NCBI GenBank assembly: GCA_038380795.1
Contig: CM076270.1
Location: 19,360,001-19,424,000 of the forward strand
Direction: 5' to 3'
Origin: Pyrocephalus nanus
Taxonomy: Eukaryota > Chordata > Aves > Passeriformes > Tyrannidae
Length of the DNA stretch: 64,000 nt
Position 1 is the stretch's first letter. Each line of letters begins with the position of its first letter. A program made the position numbers and the translations under genes. Below the pieces are notes generated by a model. The model did no database searches. It saw nothing but the letters and a program-made list of their open reading frames with translations, and was not told the origin of the DNA. Positions 50,401 to 63,975 of the stretch are shown one piece after another.

Positions 50401-53300
50401 GGGCCCAGTGTGTGTAATGTTTTAAATGCTGCAGATTATAAGAGAAGTTTTTTGTCACGTTGCTTAATTTTAAGAGTGATTTACAGTAAAGTTTAAAAAA
50501 TACTGCATTGGTGTGAATGTTTTAAAAGTCATGCCATTACAAAGGACCTCTTTCCAAGTTCAGAGAAAGTCTACAGGTCTGCTGCTTGTAGTAAGAGACA
50601 GTTTTTTCCCCATTTTATTATACTTGGATGCAAAACATGTTGTTTTGTTATACTTAGAGCTTCCTGGAGTTCCAAAACAAACCTTTTAAAGACTACATTT
50701 CTCAGAGAGCTGCTACTAGAACTGTGCATTAATAAGCATCTAAATTACATCTCTTGCCATGTAGAACAAATTAGATTTCTTTTCATTAATATCAAGGAAG
50801 CAGAAAACAAGCTGAATCCCAAGTGAATTAAATGAATGTAATTATTTGCCATTTCTTTTGCTACTGTAAACTAGTCTTTATTCAATTCAGTGACTCGGTC
50901 ATGTACCCGCTATTTCAGTGGAGTTCAAAATGGCTGGAATCAAAATTAAGTAGTTTTGTTATACATTGCATACAAGTAGTTTCAACTGTCTATTACCCTA
51001 ATCATGGCAAGTGCTCTTGTACTTTTTTTAAGCCTAAACAAACCAACAAACTGCGAGTCGTTCTTCAAAGTTTTTTCTCCTACCTGAGTCATTGAAATGC
51101 TGTGGTAAAAATCTTTAAAGCTTGAATGCTTCTATGTTTTGTTGAACTCAATTCCAGTTCTAGATTAGGCTGCTAGGAAATAATCTTAAAATATTTTTCC
51201 CTGTTTTTTGTTATTTGAGGAGCTTGATGGAGAATAAAATCTCCTAATCCCCCAAATCCTTAATTACTAACTGTGCCACTGTTTCAGTCTGAGCTTTATT
51301 ACTGCTGTGATGTCTTTACTGGTCTAATCAGTGCTGAAATGGTAAGATATTTTATAAAATGCAGAGCAGAAACACTAATATTTAATCCTCAAAGGTGTTT
51401 TTCCCCTCTTTCCAATGATATGCTTCTAAATGGGGCAAGTTCTCTTTTATGGGAAACCAGAGAGAAACCTCTCGTTTCTGCCATTTCAATCAATATAAAT
51501 GGATTTTTTTGAGACTGGTCTGCCAGAACTTCTCATTTTTGCCTCATACCTAAATGTTTCTAGCTGGTAGTTAATTGTTTGTTCCTTTCAGTATCACTCT
51601 AGAGATCCTAGACAGATTAGAGCTTCACTGCAAAACATTAACATAATAAGATAATTCTCATAATGATATCCAAGAAAGTGCCCTGAAGTGATGAAAGTAG
51701 TTTTCCCTTAATGTTGTTATATGCAGAGACAATTTGTGCTAGAGCTTTTTAAAAAACACATTTTACTACCTGTACTGCAGAATCACAGTTAATTTGAAAA
51801 GAGCAGATACAGCAGTAGATGAAAGTGAATGCTTTAGCCAGAAGATGCAGGAAGATGAGAAATGTCTCGAGAACTTGGAGCCCTCCTGAGCAGCTGAAGC
51901 TGCTGTGCCTTGGAAAACTCAGTGAGATCCAAGAAATATTGCCATTCTCTGTAGGGGTAAATGGAGGACTTCTCATTCTGATTGCTCAAAACGGAGAGAG
52001 GAAAAGTAGCTTGATCCTGTTAAATCATTTCAAATCCCTGGGCACTGCAGCATTTGGATGAAATATAATTCCTGTTTCTTCACACAGACAATTGGTGTAA
52101 AATATTATTGCTGTTGAGATGTTGTTCATTGCTCTTCCAAACTAGATTATTACTTCCACAACTGAACTGATGGAATAGTTTGTTTGGATATTCTTAGACT
52201 CCTGCACAGACCAGTGATCTTTTTTTATTTTTTTTTTTTACCCTTCTGAAACTGTTTTTATTTAAAAGTAGCTACATGTCAAAGACTATGGCCTAATATA
52301 CTTCAGTGATGGTAGCCTGAAAAAGACACTTGGAAAGTTGTATCAGTACATGTATCAGTTCACAAAATACAAGTTTGAACAAGTTTAGGTTCCATAGGAA
52401 GCCAGAAAGGGATCTAGATTTTAACTTTTCAGTTCACATAATCTGCTTATTGTCATCTGTGCTATCTCTTTCTTAAAATATATACTTATTTGGATTTGTT
52501 CTTCCACTGCTCTGGCTTCCAGTGAGGTTCACAAACAAAACACCATCCTGGGCCATGTGCCTTCATCCATTTTTACTGCCTACTATAAATTACCTCTTTC
52601 TGAGATTTAGTAGGGTGTCATATAATGAAGATTTTTTACGTGTAAATGGATGATTAACTCTCGATTTGAGCTGTTTTCTTACATGGACAGAAACAGAATA
52701 CAGAGGCCATCACTGTAGACCAGTCATCTGCTTTTGAGTTCTGCATTTTCCATATGGGAAATGCATTTTATTTTTTAAGATGAAAGATAAAATAACCTGA
52801 AACTGAGTGTGCAGCATTGTAGCATTTGGTGTTTGTTGCAGAGAAGTGCTTCTGGGATACACTTGTTTAATTTACGAGTTAAGCACTTCAGGATTTCTTT
52901 TTATTGTTGTTTTGTCGGTGCTACAGGCTCAGCTTGAGATGTAAATCAAGCTGTTTTCATTCTGGTTCATGCACCGTTGCCAATAAATTGTTTTTGGAAC
53001 TGAAACTCAGCTGGCATCTCCTGGTTTTTTGGAGATGGAATCCAGCTCCCATTTCCATAATAGTCCTGGTTCAGAGCAATTGCAATAAATGGTAAAGATG
53101 CATTTTTGTTGTTTATGCAAACGGATCTTGAAAACATTGAGTTGAGACAGTGAGTCCTCCCAGAATCTTTGGAAGCTGTGTCCTGCCTAGCTGCTGCCAC
53201 CACTTGCCCCAGTGCTGTTCGAAGTTCTTGGAATCTCCTGATAACTCATCAACTGGCTGTGGCATCACAGCCTGGAGAAATGTGGGGTTTTTTTAAAGAA

Positions 53301-53440
53301 AAGACTAATTATATTAGATAAAAATTATTTATTAAATATAAAATAAATAAAATACTAATTTATTAAAATAATACACTTAATACAATTTTTATCAAATTAT
53401 TTTATCAATAGCTTATCAAATATTTTTTATTATCCAGACT
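53301..53440. repeat. AT-only low-complexity island
   Basis: About 140 bases almost wholly of A and T, with repeated ttatta, aaataaa and tatcaa words (tttattaaatataaaataaa). It is a degenerate low-complexity tract. Confidence 0.75.
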
Positions 53441-56400
53441 AGTTTCTCATTCCAATACCTTTGCAAAATTCTCTAACACATTGTGTAGGAACCTCAGTAT
53501 AAACAGCTTTTTGATTTCTGCTTTTTAAAATGCCCATAATTAAATCTTTTTTGATTGTTCATAAATTCAAAACTGTTAAAACTGTTAAAAAATCAGTTTG
53601 AGTACTTGCATAAAACTGAACACAAGTTTTTTGTAAGCTTATGTCTCTGTTGGGTTATGTATGAATGGCACTGTACCATTTTTCCGTGCTTGGTTATAAT
53701 TTTCTTCTATTTAAATTTCCTCCAGTGGCACCCTAGAATTTTCTTTGTTGTATGGAATTAAAATGCCACTCAACCGTCCCCTGAGAACCTTTTGATTGAG
53801 TGATGTTATAAATCAACACCGTCAATGTTTTATAATATCAGGCAAAGTGAACCAAACTTATCTGGAGGCAGTTAATTTTTATGTAATGCAGACACATTGG
53901 GTTGAAAGACTCAACTGAAACAGAATAAAGTTAACGGGGAGTGACGGGGAGGGGGAGTGGAAAAATTTTTCTCCCTTAAATAGAACTTAAAGAGCAATTG
54001 AAGCCTTGAATATTACTGTTAATGTTTTTCTTATGCCCTCACACTCAAAGGGCATAGAAGGCATAAAATCATTCCCTCTAATGGGACAGATCTTTTATGT
54101 TCCCTACAAATAAGAATGAATTCTCTGAGCACTCCAGATAAAAGGTGTTGGTGCGGCATGGACATGATCTTTTGTGAAATAGATGGATGTCAATCGTGTT
54201 TTGTCAGTTGAAGTGCTTACTTGAATTACCAGGGGTGACTATAGTATTTTGGGATGTTTGTATGGATGTTTGTTTCTTCAGTAGTACACGTCACCAGCAG
54301 CAATCCCCAGCTGTCCTGACTTGAGCCTGTTGCATTCATGGAGTTTGATCACAAATAGTCATTTGACTCTTGACTGAGCTCTCCTAATATGAAGACCATG
54401 CCTGAAACTTTGCAGGGATGTTTGATTGCTTGTCCTAAGCTCTACAAACCTCTATTCATATGCCAGACAAGCTGATAAATGCTCTCTCCATCCAAACTGT
54501 TGCAGTCTCCAAACCTGGTTCACTTGTGGTTGCAGAATCACACTCCTAAATAATAGCCTGTCAAAAGAGGTTAATTTTCAGATCTGATACTCATGACTAG
54601 ACTGTGTAGCATCAATTTAAATGTCCAAACATGTAAAACAGTTTGCCCTAGAAATTAAAATTAGCATGTAAGCTCACAGAATATGTGCTGACATCTAATT
54701 ATGGTGCATAATAGAGTTTTGTTCTACTGTACTAACACCGCTCTTTTTTTTTTCTCTAGACACGTAAGCTTTTTTCTCTTTTGGACTCTCATTTGCTAAG
54801 ACTATAATTCTACTTCAAAAATCTGTTATAGTTGATTAGCAATATTTTCTGAAAATAGTTTTCTAGTAGATTATGTCAGAATGTTATTCAGGTCCTGTTT
54901 CATCTTCTGTTAAACGTTGAAGCCTAGGGAGGATTTTGAAGACCATTCTCTTTAATTGACGTATCCTGTACTGTGCCCATTTAGCTGCCACTTTATTTTG
55001 TGTTCGTGTGCTTTCAGCAATGAGAGCCTTAGAGTGTCATCTTTTGCTTCTGTTCTTTTCTGTATTTCTGATTGATGGCATTTGTAGGAGTATTGATTGC
55101 ATTTAGCAAGACATCTGCCACGATGCTGCACTGGTGGCGGTGTGGGAGTGTGGTGAGGAGTTTCATTTTCACTTACTCCTGGGGAGTGTCTGAGCCTTCC
55201 TGACAGAGGTTACATTTCTAGGAGAGCCTGAGTCCCCCAGTGTGTACCTGCTGTAAAAGCAGAGAAACACTGTGGAGTGCTTTTGATGAGACAGAAGGGG
55301 TGCTGTGCACTCAAAGGGGGTTGTGAGGGACTGTACCAATGCAGTTGTTTGTGCTCTGCCATCCTTGGCTGTAAGAAACGTTTTGTTAGACATGTACAGA
55401 CTACCAGACTTGTCATAATTTTAAGGACAGAGCAGGGTCACACTGGAGTGTTGGGAGATGAAAACTGGTGCTTCTGCTGAAATCTTTAAGGACTTCCCTT
55501 CTGCTTTCAAAGGAAGGAGAGTTTAACACCTACTGGGACATAGCGCTTGGCGAGTGTGGCTTGAAAATTAAAGGTGATAGAAGAGAAAGACAAACAACAC
55601 CATCCAGTTTGGGAATAAAATCTCAGGGAACAGTCTGGACAGGAAGGTATCTGAGTTGAATTTCATAAATTTAAAAAAAAAAAAGTCAATTCATATATAA
55701 ATTATTCAATTGACATTTCAAAAGTGACTCCAACCAAGTTAACCAGAGTTGCGTTGGGTTGACCAACAGGGACAGATTCTATTTAACTCGCGCTTTAAAG
55801 TGGTCAAGTTACGGATGTGATTTGCTCTGTGCTCAAAGAAGAGTAAACACTGTGTTATCAAATGTGGTTCAGATTTGTAATGTCTGTGTTCACCACAAGA
55901 AATGCAGTTTTACCAAAGTGATTTGTACATCAATATTTAGATAGTACCCTACCTTTATGAATGGCATCATTTATTAATAAAGTTCCCAGACATTTTCATG
56001 TAAAATTAGGGCATTTACTGGGGTCCAAAATAGTGAATTGAGTTTCCCCACTTTCTGTTGATCCTAAATAAAAATGGGCACTGGTGGTTTATCATTATGT
56101 TAGCTGAAATGCTTGCAGTAAGTGCATGCTATACTTTTATACAATGCCTAGGCCAAAATAAATTAGGAAATAGTAAAGAAAATTACCCAACCAGCATTTC
56201 AAAAACTATTCAGTTACTGTAGAAAGAAGTTCTCATTTATGTAGTTTCCATGAAAAAGCATATGTGGATATAGGGCAGTATGTTCACATGTGTCTCCCAA
56301 AGCTTATGAACTTGCATAGTCTTAAATGTGTTAGAGATGTTTCTGTTCTGTTGGATACCAGCCAGTCTGTAGCTGACACCTTGTTGGGTAATTCAAGGCT

Positions 56401-59400
56401 TTTAATGTTCCTGCACCCAAGTACATTTTGTAGGGATTGATGCAGGTTATTGGATAGTTGAAGTGAATCGTCTGCAACCACTATCTTCCAAATGACTGTT
56501 TATGGCTTTCATTTTTAGTTGGGATATAATCCAAGTAACCCCCATGCAACCCCACCAGCAGAAAAATCCACTTATTCTTCAGCTTGATACTGTGACTTAT
56601 CAATGCAGCTTCCTTATGCTGGCTCTGTAAAATTGCATTCATTGAACTGCAAGTTTCATTTTGACCTCAGCCATTCTGTTGTTTATTTCTATTTTTGTTC
56701 AGTTTCTCCTACGGAAATGTTATTAACAGCTCATCCCTTTTTTGTATCCTGCTGTTTCCCAGGGTAGTGTCTTAAAAACAGATTAGATGGCAATATTTAC
56801 AGTGTCTGATGAGGGTTCTAAAGCTGAGGTTTCTCATCTTTTATTAGGACTTCTGTTTATCTATAAAACTGAGAAGAAAAGGGAAAAAAAATAGAAAAAT
56901 CTCCGCACTTGGGGTCTCAGAATTCGATTTCCCTTATGCTATTTTCAACTGCCAACATTTACACTTTTAACTCACTTGAAAAACATTTCTTTTCTCATGA
57001 TTTTGTAGACCACTGATTTGATACAGAAAAATGGTCTGTCTTTTGTAGGAAGATTATTCCTGGGTTTACACGGTTCTTTTGTGGTCTTGTTTAAAATAAG
57101 TGATAGGGAGACTAATGGTAGTCCAAACCTTTTTTGTTCATACAGAATTTTCTCATCTTCCTTAGAAAAATGAATATATAGACCCAAATGTTAATTGAAA
57201 ATGAATATACGTAGCCTTATATTCTCTTTTTTTTTCTTGATTTAATAGGCTTAAGTGTTTTTCTGTGTTTTATTTGATACTTGCAGTTTTCCCTCTAATC
57301 TGCTGTGTTTTCAAAGGAAGTGCAGCACAAATGTGATCTGGAAGTATATAAAAGAGGTTTTAGAAATTGGCAAAATAAGGGAAAGTACATCAAAAAGCAG
57401 GAGTTGAATTGTTATCTTCTCTTTTGAGTCTGGAAAGCAGACTCAGTGCAAGTAACTTTACTGTGGGGAAGTTCTGCTGTAATTATCCTTAATCATCACT
57501 CTGTGGCCTTTTCCTATTCCAGATTGCTCCCTGACAGGTCTGTTTTAATTTTTTTAATGTATTTTCTTTGGTTTAGGTAATTTATGTTTTCAAGGCATTT
57601 TACCAGTTGTTTACCAAATGCTTAATGTTTAAAATGTTAAAAATGCTCAATGCATTAAGTAAGTTCCATTTTTTTAAATTGTCCTCTTCTGGCTTTCCTC
57701 TAGAAACAATTTAGAACAAACAATCCAAATATAGGGTTGGATACTGGAATTCAGTACTTACATATAACTTGAGAATAGATGAAGATGTGCATGCATTTAG
57801 AATTTTTACATATGAGAAAAATAACAACAAAATGGGTATAAATAAAGTATTTTTTTAGAATCTGTGAGAGCAGGTGCATTTGGTGGTATAAGAGAGGACA
57901 AGTAGCCTCTATCTCCCTTATCAATCAGATTTAGATTGATATAGTTGATGTAGAAGCAAATCAATAAAGTTTATTGAAGTCTACAGAGTTTTCCAGACTA
58001 TGGGGTGAGTTCAAAGTCTAATCCATCTGTATCTAATTATTCAGTAGCTCTAGATTATTTTATGTCGTTTCATTCCGTAATGGAAATTCTCCACTTTTAA
58101 ATCGAACAGTTTCATCAATCTTGAATTGTCCTTGCTGGTCACAAGAGGGCAAAGACAGTCTGAACATGAAGGATAGAGCTGGGATGAGTACGTGGTGTGG
58201 GCAGGCAGGAGGCTCCCTTGGTACAGAGCACTCAGGTGAGGTCTTCAGTACACAAATCAATAAGGTGTTTTTTAGCACTTTCATCCCCTGCTGTATTTTG
58301 TAGAAATAGTGAAATATTTACTGGAACAGGAAATTGAACCTTGCCTTCCTTTATCCCAAGCAAGTGTCCTCACCAGCAGACTGTAGAGAGTGTCTATCAT
58401 GCTCTTTCTCCTTGGAATTAACCAAATAAAACTATCTTTAGCAGAAGAATTTATAAGAAAAAGAAAATTACAGAGAGATTTCACTTGGAGTGCAGGAGAC
58501 AGAGTTCAAAGTTCTTATCTGAATCAGAGGTGAAACTTGAGATTGAATTATTTATGTCTGCAATTATTATGATGGTTCTTTTCTTCTTCTCCCATTTTTT
58601 CCCCCCCTAGAACTTCTTTTTGTCCCCATTTCATCCCTTGACAAGATAAGGAATGTCCAAGACTCCTTCCTCCTATAGCATTTAGTCACAGATTACTTGT
58701 TGTTTGGCAGCACACAATAATAGAGCAGATAGTTCTAGGCATATATGGATTTTCCAAATTAAAAGCTAAAAGAAAGCAAGTAGTTATTTTTATTACTTTT
58801 TTCTGGTCTCTTTGGAAAAAAGGAAATTTTCATTTTGAGTCTCTAAAACCTGGAGAACATTAATGGCAAAAGTGGTAATAAAGACCTGAAAAAATTGAAC
58901 AGAGGTCTCACTGGTGAACCAAATATAATTTTTTCAGGAATGAGGCTTCTGTCAAACTAGAATGCACAGCCTCTAGAAATAACCATTTTCTCTAGTCTCA
59001 AAGAATCCCTGGAAGAGATCATGCACAAGGAATTTACTGTAGGACTGTGATTCCCATCTGTTACTGATGGATAAAACCACCTCACTTTCTCCACTGTGAT
59101 ATCAAAGCTATGATCCTAAATTGGAAGAGCATTCTAGAACAATATTGCCAGCCTTTATTCTTGCAGTTGGCTTTGAACTGAGTAAAATGAAGCAACATTT
59201 TAGTTGGAAATGAATGCTTAGCCCAGCCAACTCTTTAACTAGATTTGATCACAAACATCCCGGGAAATTAATAATTCCAGTAGTAAAGAGAGTCGTTATG
59301 TTATTGTGGAAAATCCTTGTGCTGCGTAATAGTTTCTTTATTAAGCCATCTGCTCTTTCTTTGATATGAGCATATTTTGGATAGGGACATGTTACTAGTC

Positions 59401-61528
59401 ATTCCAGCATCCCTCACCGTGGCTGGTCTGCAATACTTATTAAAGATCAGCTTTATGAGAGAAAAATATCTAACACACAGATCTGGAGCTCATCTCTCCC
59501 TTTGGCATGAAGGACCAAATTGCAGGAAATCTTTTCATGGATTTCAGTGCAGATTTTCCTTCCCACTTGTTCTTTTTAATGTGAGGGTGATTTAAGGGAA
59601 CAGCACAGGCAGCAGAGTCTGCAATCTGTTCTCTGGTTATTTATTCCAGGCTGGGGCACTCATTTTGTGTGGAGCAGTGCCTGGTGTTCCAGTCTGTGCC
59701 TTTTGGGTTGAGCTGGGATCTGGGGGCAGTGGGATTGTGCCCTTCCTCCCTCTGGAATGCTGTGCTGCTCACTGCAGCTGGGCACTGCCTCCACCAGAGC
59801 CACAGCTTGAGACCTGGTGTGGCATGTGTACCACAGCAGGTCATAACATGAATTTAAGGATTTCACGAGTTTTACTCCAGTTTTCGAGAGGTTTGGATTT
59901 TTTTACTTGTTTGTGCAGTGACTACAGATGCCTGTGCATTTGAGGAATTCAAACTGCTACATAGGCTCTATGTGCCTGAGAGAACGGAGGGGAGACTCTT
60001 TCTTGGTGGAGATGGGGAAGAATCCTTCAGCACCCCCTTTTCACACAAAGCAGATTCTCATTAGGATCCCTCTTTGTGCTTCAGGAGTTTCCAGCCCTTC
60101 TCTCCTTGGGACTGTGCACCTGGATGCTGGCTTTGGTGAACCTCCTTAAAGTGCCTTTGCTGTTTTGAGCAGGATTACTCTCCAAACAGATCCGTGCTGG
60201 ATCCCTTTTCCTCTCCCACAGTGGCATCATTTTGGTTTTGGCATGTTCTCCTCACATCATAGGATGGCCTTAAACAGAATGGGAGGGGAAGGGCTGCAAT
60301 GGGCTGAAATGACCTGGTTAGAGGTGTTCAGAAAACACCAAAGCAGGTGCCTGGCAGCAAGTCCTGTAAGGACAATCTCTTCCCTATATTGTAGAAGTGC
60401 ATTGATTCTGATGGTATTATTTTTTTGGAGTGTGGGACAAACCTTCTTCAGGTTGATAGTCAAAAGAGTGAGCTTCTCATGGGTGTATAAAAGATTTTAA
60501 TGCTGTGAAATCATAGGGCTTGTAAAAACATTACTGGTTTTAGCAGTTTCTCCATTACAAAGAGGTGACAGGAGGTTACTTCCTTCCATCTCCTCACCCT
60601 CACAGAGACTGAAGGATATCTGCTCCACTGCAGAGATGGAACCCCTGGTTCAGCACAACACGTATGTACTTGAAGAAATGTACAGGATTAAATGTTTTCC
60701 TGAATCAGAACCTTACCGAAAAAAATTAAAATTTTTGCTTTACTCAAGGATAAATGATTTCCTATTATCTCTTATCCATACCCTTCAAGTCTTCCTCTTA
60801 ACCCGAAATCTTGCCACCTGCCTTGGTTTTTTTGTGTATTATGGTCACATCATCATCTTTCCTTTGCTCTTTGGGGCTAAACAAAGCAAAGGAGGACAAA
60901 TTTTATTGCTGCCTATGTGCTTTAAGCAATCTTCTTCTTCTCCCCCAGCCCATGAGGGACTGCAGTGGCTACAGACTGGCAGCGAGTGGACCATTTTCTG
61001 TGATAGGGATTTTGTGTTCAAAGTATAATGAGCCAGCACACACCATCCCTAGGATGTGCTGCGTAGTATGAGATCATCAGCACGGAACTGCCTACAAATT
61101 GCTAAGCCTTCCTCATCAGACTGTATGTTAAGGATTAAAGGACAAGTGCTTAGATAAAAAACAGCTTTTCTTTTGGAATAATATGTCTTTAAAACCCACC
61201 AAGATTTAGTAGTAGACCAGTAACTGCAGTGATTTTGTTCTTTCTCATTCCCCTGGTCCTCCTTCATTAGAAATAAATTTAAGAATTAGAAAAATTAGAT
61301 TGTGATGACAAAAAAAAAAAGAAATGGCTTTAAAATGAAGATCATTCTTCTTGAAATGACAGTTTAGTTTTGTATCCTTTGAGATTATGCTAGTGAAAAA
61401 TGGGTCACCTGAGCTGTTACTGTTATGTAGCTTTCTGGAATTAGAAGTTGTTCTGGATCTCCTGCTGTGTGTATTTGTAGGGCATGTCCTGTGTCTCCAT
61501 CACTGCAATTCTTTAGTTGCTGGCGAAG

Positions 61529-61580
61529 GAACCAAACTGTTAAAGAATTAACATGAACCAAACTGTAAAAGAATTAACGT
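61529..61580. repeat. 26-bp tandem duplication
   Basis: The unit beginning gaaccaaactgt and ending gaattaac occurs at 61529-61554 and again at 61555-61580. The copies differ at two positions (t to a, and a to g). Confidence 0.92.
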
Positions 61581-62458
61581 GAGACGAGACACAGAGGAAA
61601 TGACAAAGTGATTTTGAGGGATTGTAAGTGGCAGTGCGGCACAAAACTGGTTTTAACAGGGGTTTAAAGCCACTGTGTAATGTGAACTGAAGCCAAGTAA
61701 GATGGGGATACTGGTAAATTCCTGTGTGGCACAGGCTCCTGATCTGACATGAAATATTAACAAGAAGCTTAATTGTACGTTTTTTAAAAAATAATGCCTG
61801 TAGCATAAAAAAAAATTTCACTTTCTGAAATGTTCCAGGGAATTTATTAAGGAATTTTGTTTTGGCATTTTTTGTCTCTCTTAGGGTACATTTCCACATA
61901 GAAGTCTTCTCAGACACAGTAGACTAATTGACACTAAATCTTGCTAAAAGCCAAGATTTGTCCTCATTTTCTGCTACTTGCCTGAAAACAGGCAGGTAAG
62001 TAGCTAAAGACAAAACCCACCTTTTTTTCCTCTAGTATGCTGTGAAAAAGAAGTGATTAAAAACAGGCTGTTTTATTGTCCTAGAGAGGCTACATTCAGT
62101 GTTTGAGATCTGTATCTTTTTCTTTTAAACTTGAAACAAAGGGAATTAACTGCACTCAAAACTTAGCAGAAGAAAATCTTTTTGATACCAGTAAAGTTTT
62201 ATATGGAAGGAGAATTAAGTATTATAAAAATGCTAAAATCAGAACGTTCACTGCACTGAGGAAAATTGATAAAATACGGTGTGAATGACATCCTTTGGCA
62301 GTTGTTATATTTTATGGGATCAATGACTCTGCAGAATGTTTATTCCTTAAGTACTCTTTTGCTGCCCCTATTGTTCCCTCTGTTATTCTTCCACATTGCT
62401 GGGGGAAAGAAAACCCACAGAACTTAAAATATTATCACCACAGTGCAGCAAAGACAGT

Positions 62459-62513
62459 AATGGAATGAATTCCATTCCTATTAATTAACAGTGTTTAAAC
62501 TATTTTAAACACT
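62459..62513. repeat. Two adjacent inverted repeats
   Basis: The first has arms aatggaat and attccatt with a 2-base spacer (62459-62476). The second has arms agtgtttaaa and tttaaacact with a 4-base loop (62490-62513). Both arm pairs are perfect. Confidence 0.9.
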
Positions 62514-63887
62514 AATCATTAGGACTCAAAATTATCTGTCTTTAAAGTGTGGCAAAACTTGACAGGGGCCTGCTGTTAAATGTAAAAAGTGTGCAATGTC
62601 CCATACATAGAAATAGATAAAGCCTCCTGAAGGGAAGTCACAGGGAGGTTGTACAGTTTCCATTGACTCTTGCCTGGCAAGCTTTTTGAATACAATTGGG
62701 AGGTTTTAGGTGTGAAATTCCAGGATGAGGGATGTAAGCTGCTTGGTGTAGTTCATTGCATAAAAGACCAACTGCTGGGAGCAAAGAAATTCCCCAGCAG
62801 CACAGCTTGGTAGGGATATCCCATCTCCCCCTAGAACCTGAGAAAGAGTTACCTGAAAACTTTGCAGCATGAAGATGAGCATCCAGTGACACAGAATTCT
62901 GTTTACTTCGTCGCCTTTTGAACTCAGACTCGTTAGAAGCAGAGCAGTGGCTACAAGGGAATTTGTGCTCTGATTGCACCCGGGAATGCAGAGTAGTGTG
63001 AACAAAAGATAGCCTACCTTTTTCTGAATATCACAAGAGTGCTGTGTTATCACCGTTTCCTGGCCTAGGAGAGCTCTTCTCCAGAAAGATGGAGAGTCCA
63101 GTGTTGGTTCAGTAAGTATCCAGGGATATATAATGCTGTATGTTGTAATGCTTTTCTTACTGTTTGTTTAACTATAATTAATTAGGGGTTTGGTTTGTTT
63201 TGGCTAGTTGCTAGTTTTTAGTCTTTATCTTGTCGACAAAGGCATGGTTAACTTGAAGTAATTCTTGGAAGCAGATTGTCAGGTTACCCACCTGTTTGTG
63301 TTTCTTGGTACCAGTCATCACAAAGTACTGCTCTTTTGTGGGGGTTCAGTTTGCTGGTTCTTTCCTTTGTAAAGCTGGTTTGCTACATGTTATCCTCCTC
63401 CATGTAGAAAGATCTCTGTAACAGACATTTGAATTTATTCTAAAAGTGCTAATATGTGTCTAATTATAGGTGTTGTAGTGTTTTTATGCAAAAGTCTCTC
63501 AGTGAATAAGTCATCAGAAAGGTCATTTCTATTTAAAGTTCCTAATCGTTCAAAGAGCTGAGAACATAGCTTCACCAGACTGGGGAGAAACACATTTTAG
63601 GTATATGAATACACATTGTTTATTCCAAGTGCTAAATGGTGTAGTAGCAGAGGAAACTGAAATACAACCAACCACAGCTTGTGATCCGTTTTGGATGCTG
63701 ACTTTTTGCTGATGTGTTACAGTCGGAGTCTTCACTGGAAAGCAGGAGGTTAAAAAGTGGTTAAGCCTTTCTGGCTGTTTATTCTCACCTTTCAGGAGGT
63801 GTGAGCTGCAGTGATCAGTGGTTATGGTAGCTGTTTTCAGAAGCTATGGTTTCGTCATTTGTCCCTGCTTTTTACCCCACACAAATA

Positions 63888-63975
63888 AAATAAAAAAAAA
63901 AACAAAACCAAAACCAAACAACAAACAAACAAACAAAAACAAAAAAAACAAAAACAAAGCCCAAACCACACCACA
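63888..63975. repeat. A/C-rich (CAAA)n-like microsatellite at the right edge
   Basis: A run of A followed by degenerate caaaa, ccaaa and caaac units. It is an imperfect microsatellite with a likely high replication-slippage rate. Confidence 0.88.

Larger units (their letters stand above)
42060..58050. other. AT-rich intronic sequence, no gene
   Basis: About 16 kb without an exon I can support. It holds T- and A-runs at 43.7, 44.27, 47.1 and 47.5 kb, an AATAAA-plus-A19 structure at 44.24 kb and an AT-only island at 53.3 kb. The 147-codon plus-strand frame at 46040-46483 has no domain signature. Text at 54.2-55.4 kb is mildly GC-richer and carries several overlapping chance frames. Confidence 0.6.
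58490..63880. other. AT-rich intronic sequence, no confirmed gene
   Basis: I can support no exon. A GC-richer patch at 59.6-60.3 kb keeps several frames open on both strands without family signatures. The 130-codon frame at 60636-61028 includes a short cttcttcttctcccccag acceptor-like string but no convincing exon. A 26-bp duplication lies at 61.53 kb and two palindromes at 62.46-62.51 kb. Confidence 0.6.

Noticed and set aside
60636..61028. 130-codon plus-strand frame with an acceptor-like cttcttcttctcccccag inside
   Set aside because: No paired donor or recognisable peptide; likely chance.
62853..63018. Minus-strand exon-like segments at 62853-62950 (acceptor ccttgtag, donor cag/gtaact) and one ending at 63018 (aaaaag/gtaggc)
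   Set aside because: The two cannot be joined in a common frame: the upstream donor is phase 0 and the downstream segment has a stop in that phase. The same stretch also yields a plausible plus-strand exon with a gtaagt donor near 63111, which shows how easily such signals arise by chance.
63660..63745. Minus-strand segment after a strong cctcctgctttccag acceptor
   Set aside because: No good donor follows (only gttggt or gttgta), and neither open frame joins convincingly to the next candidate segment.
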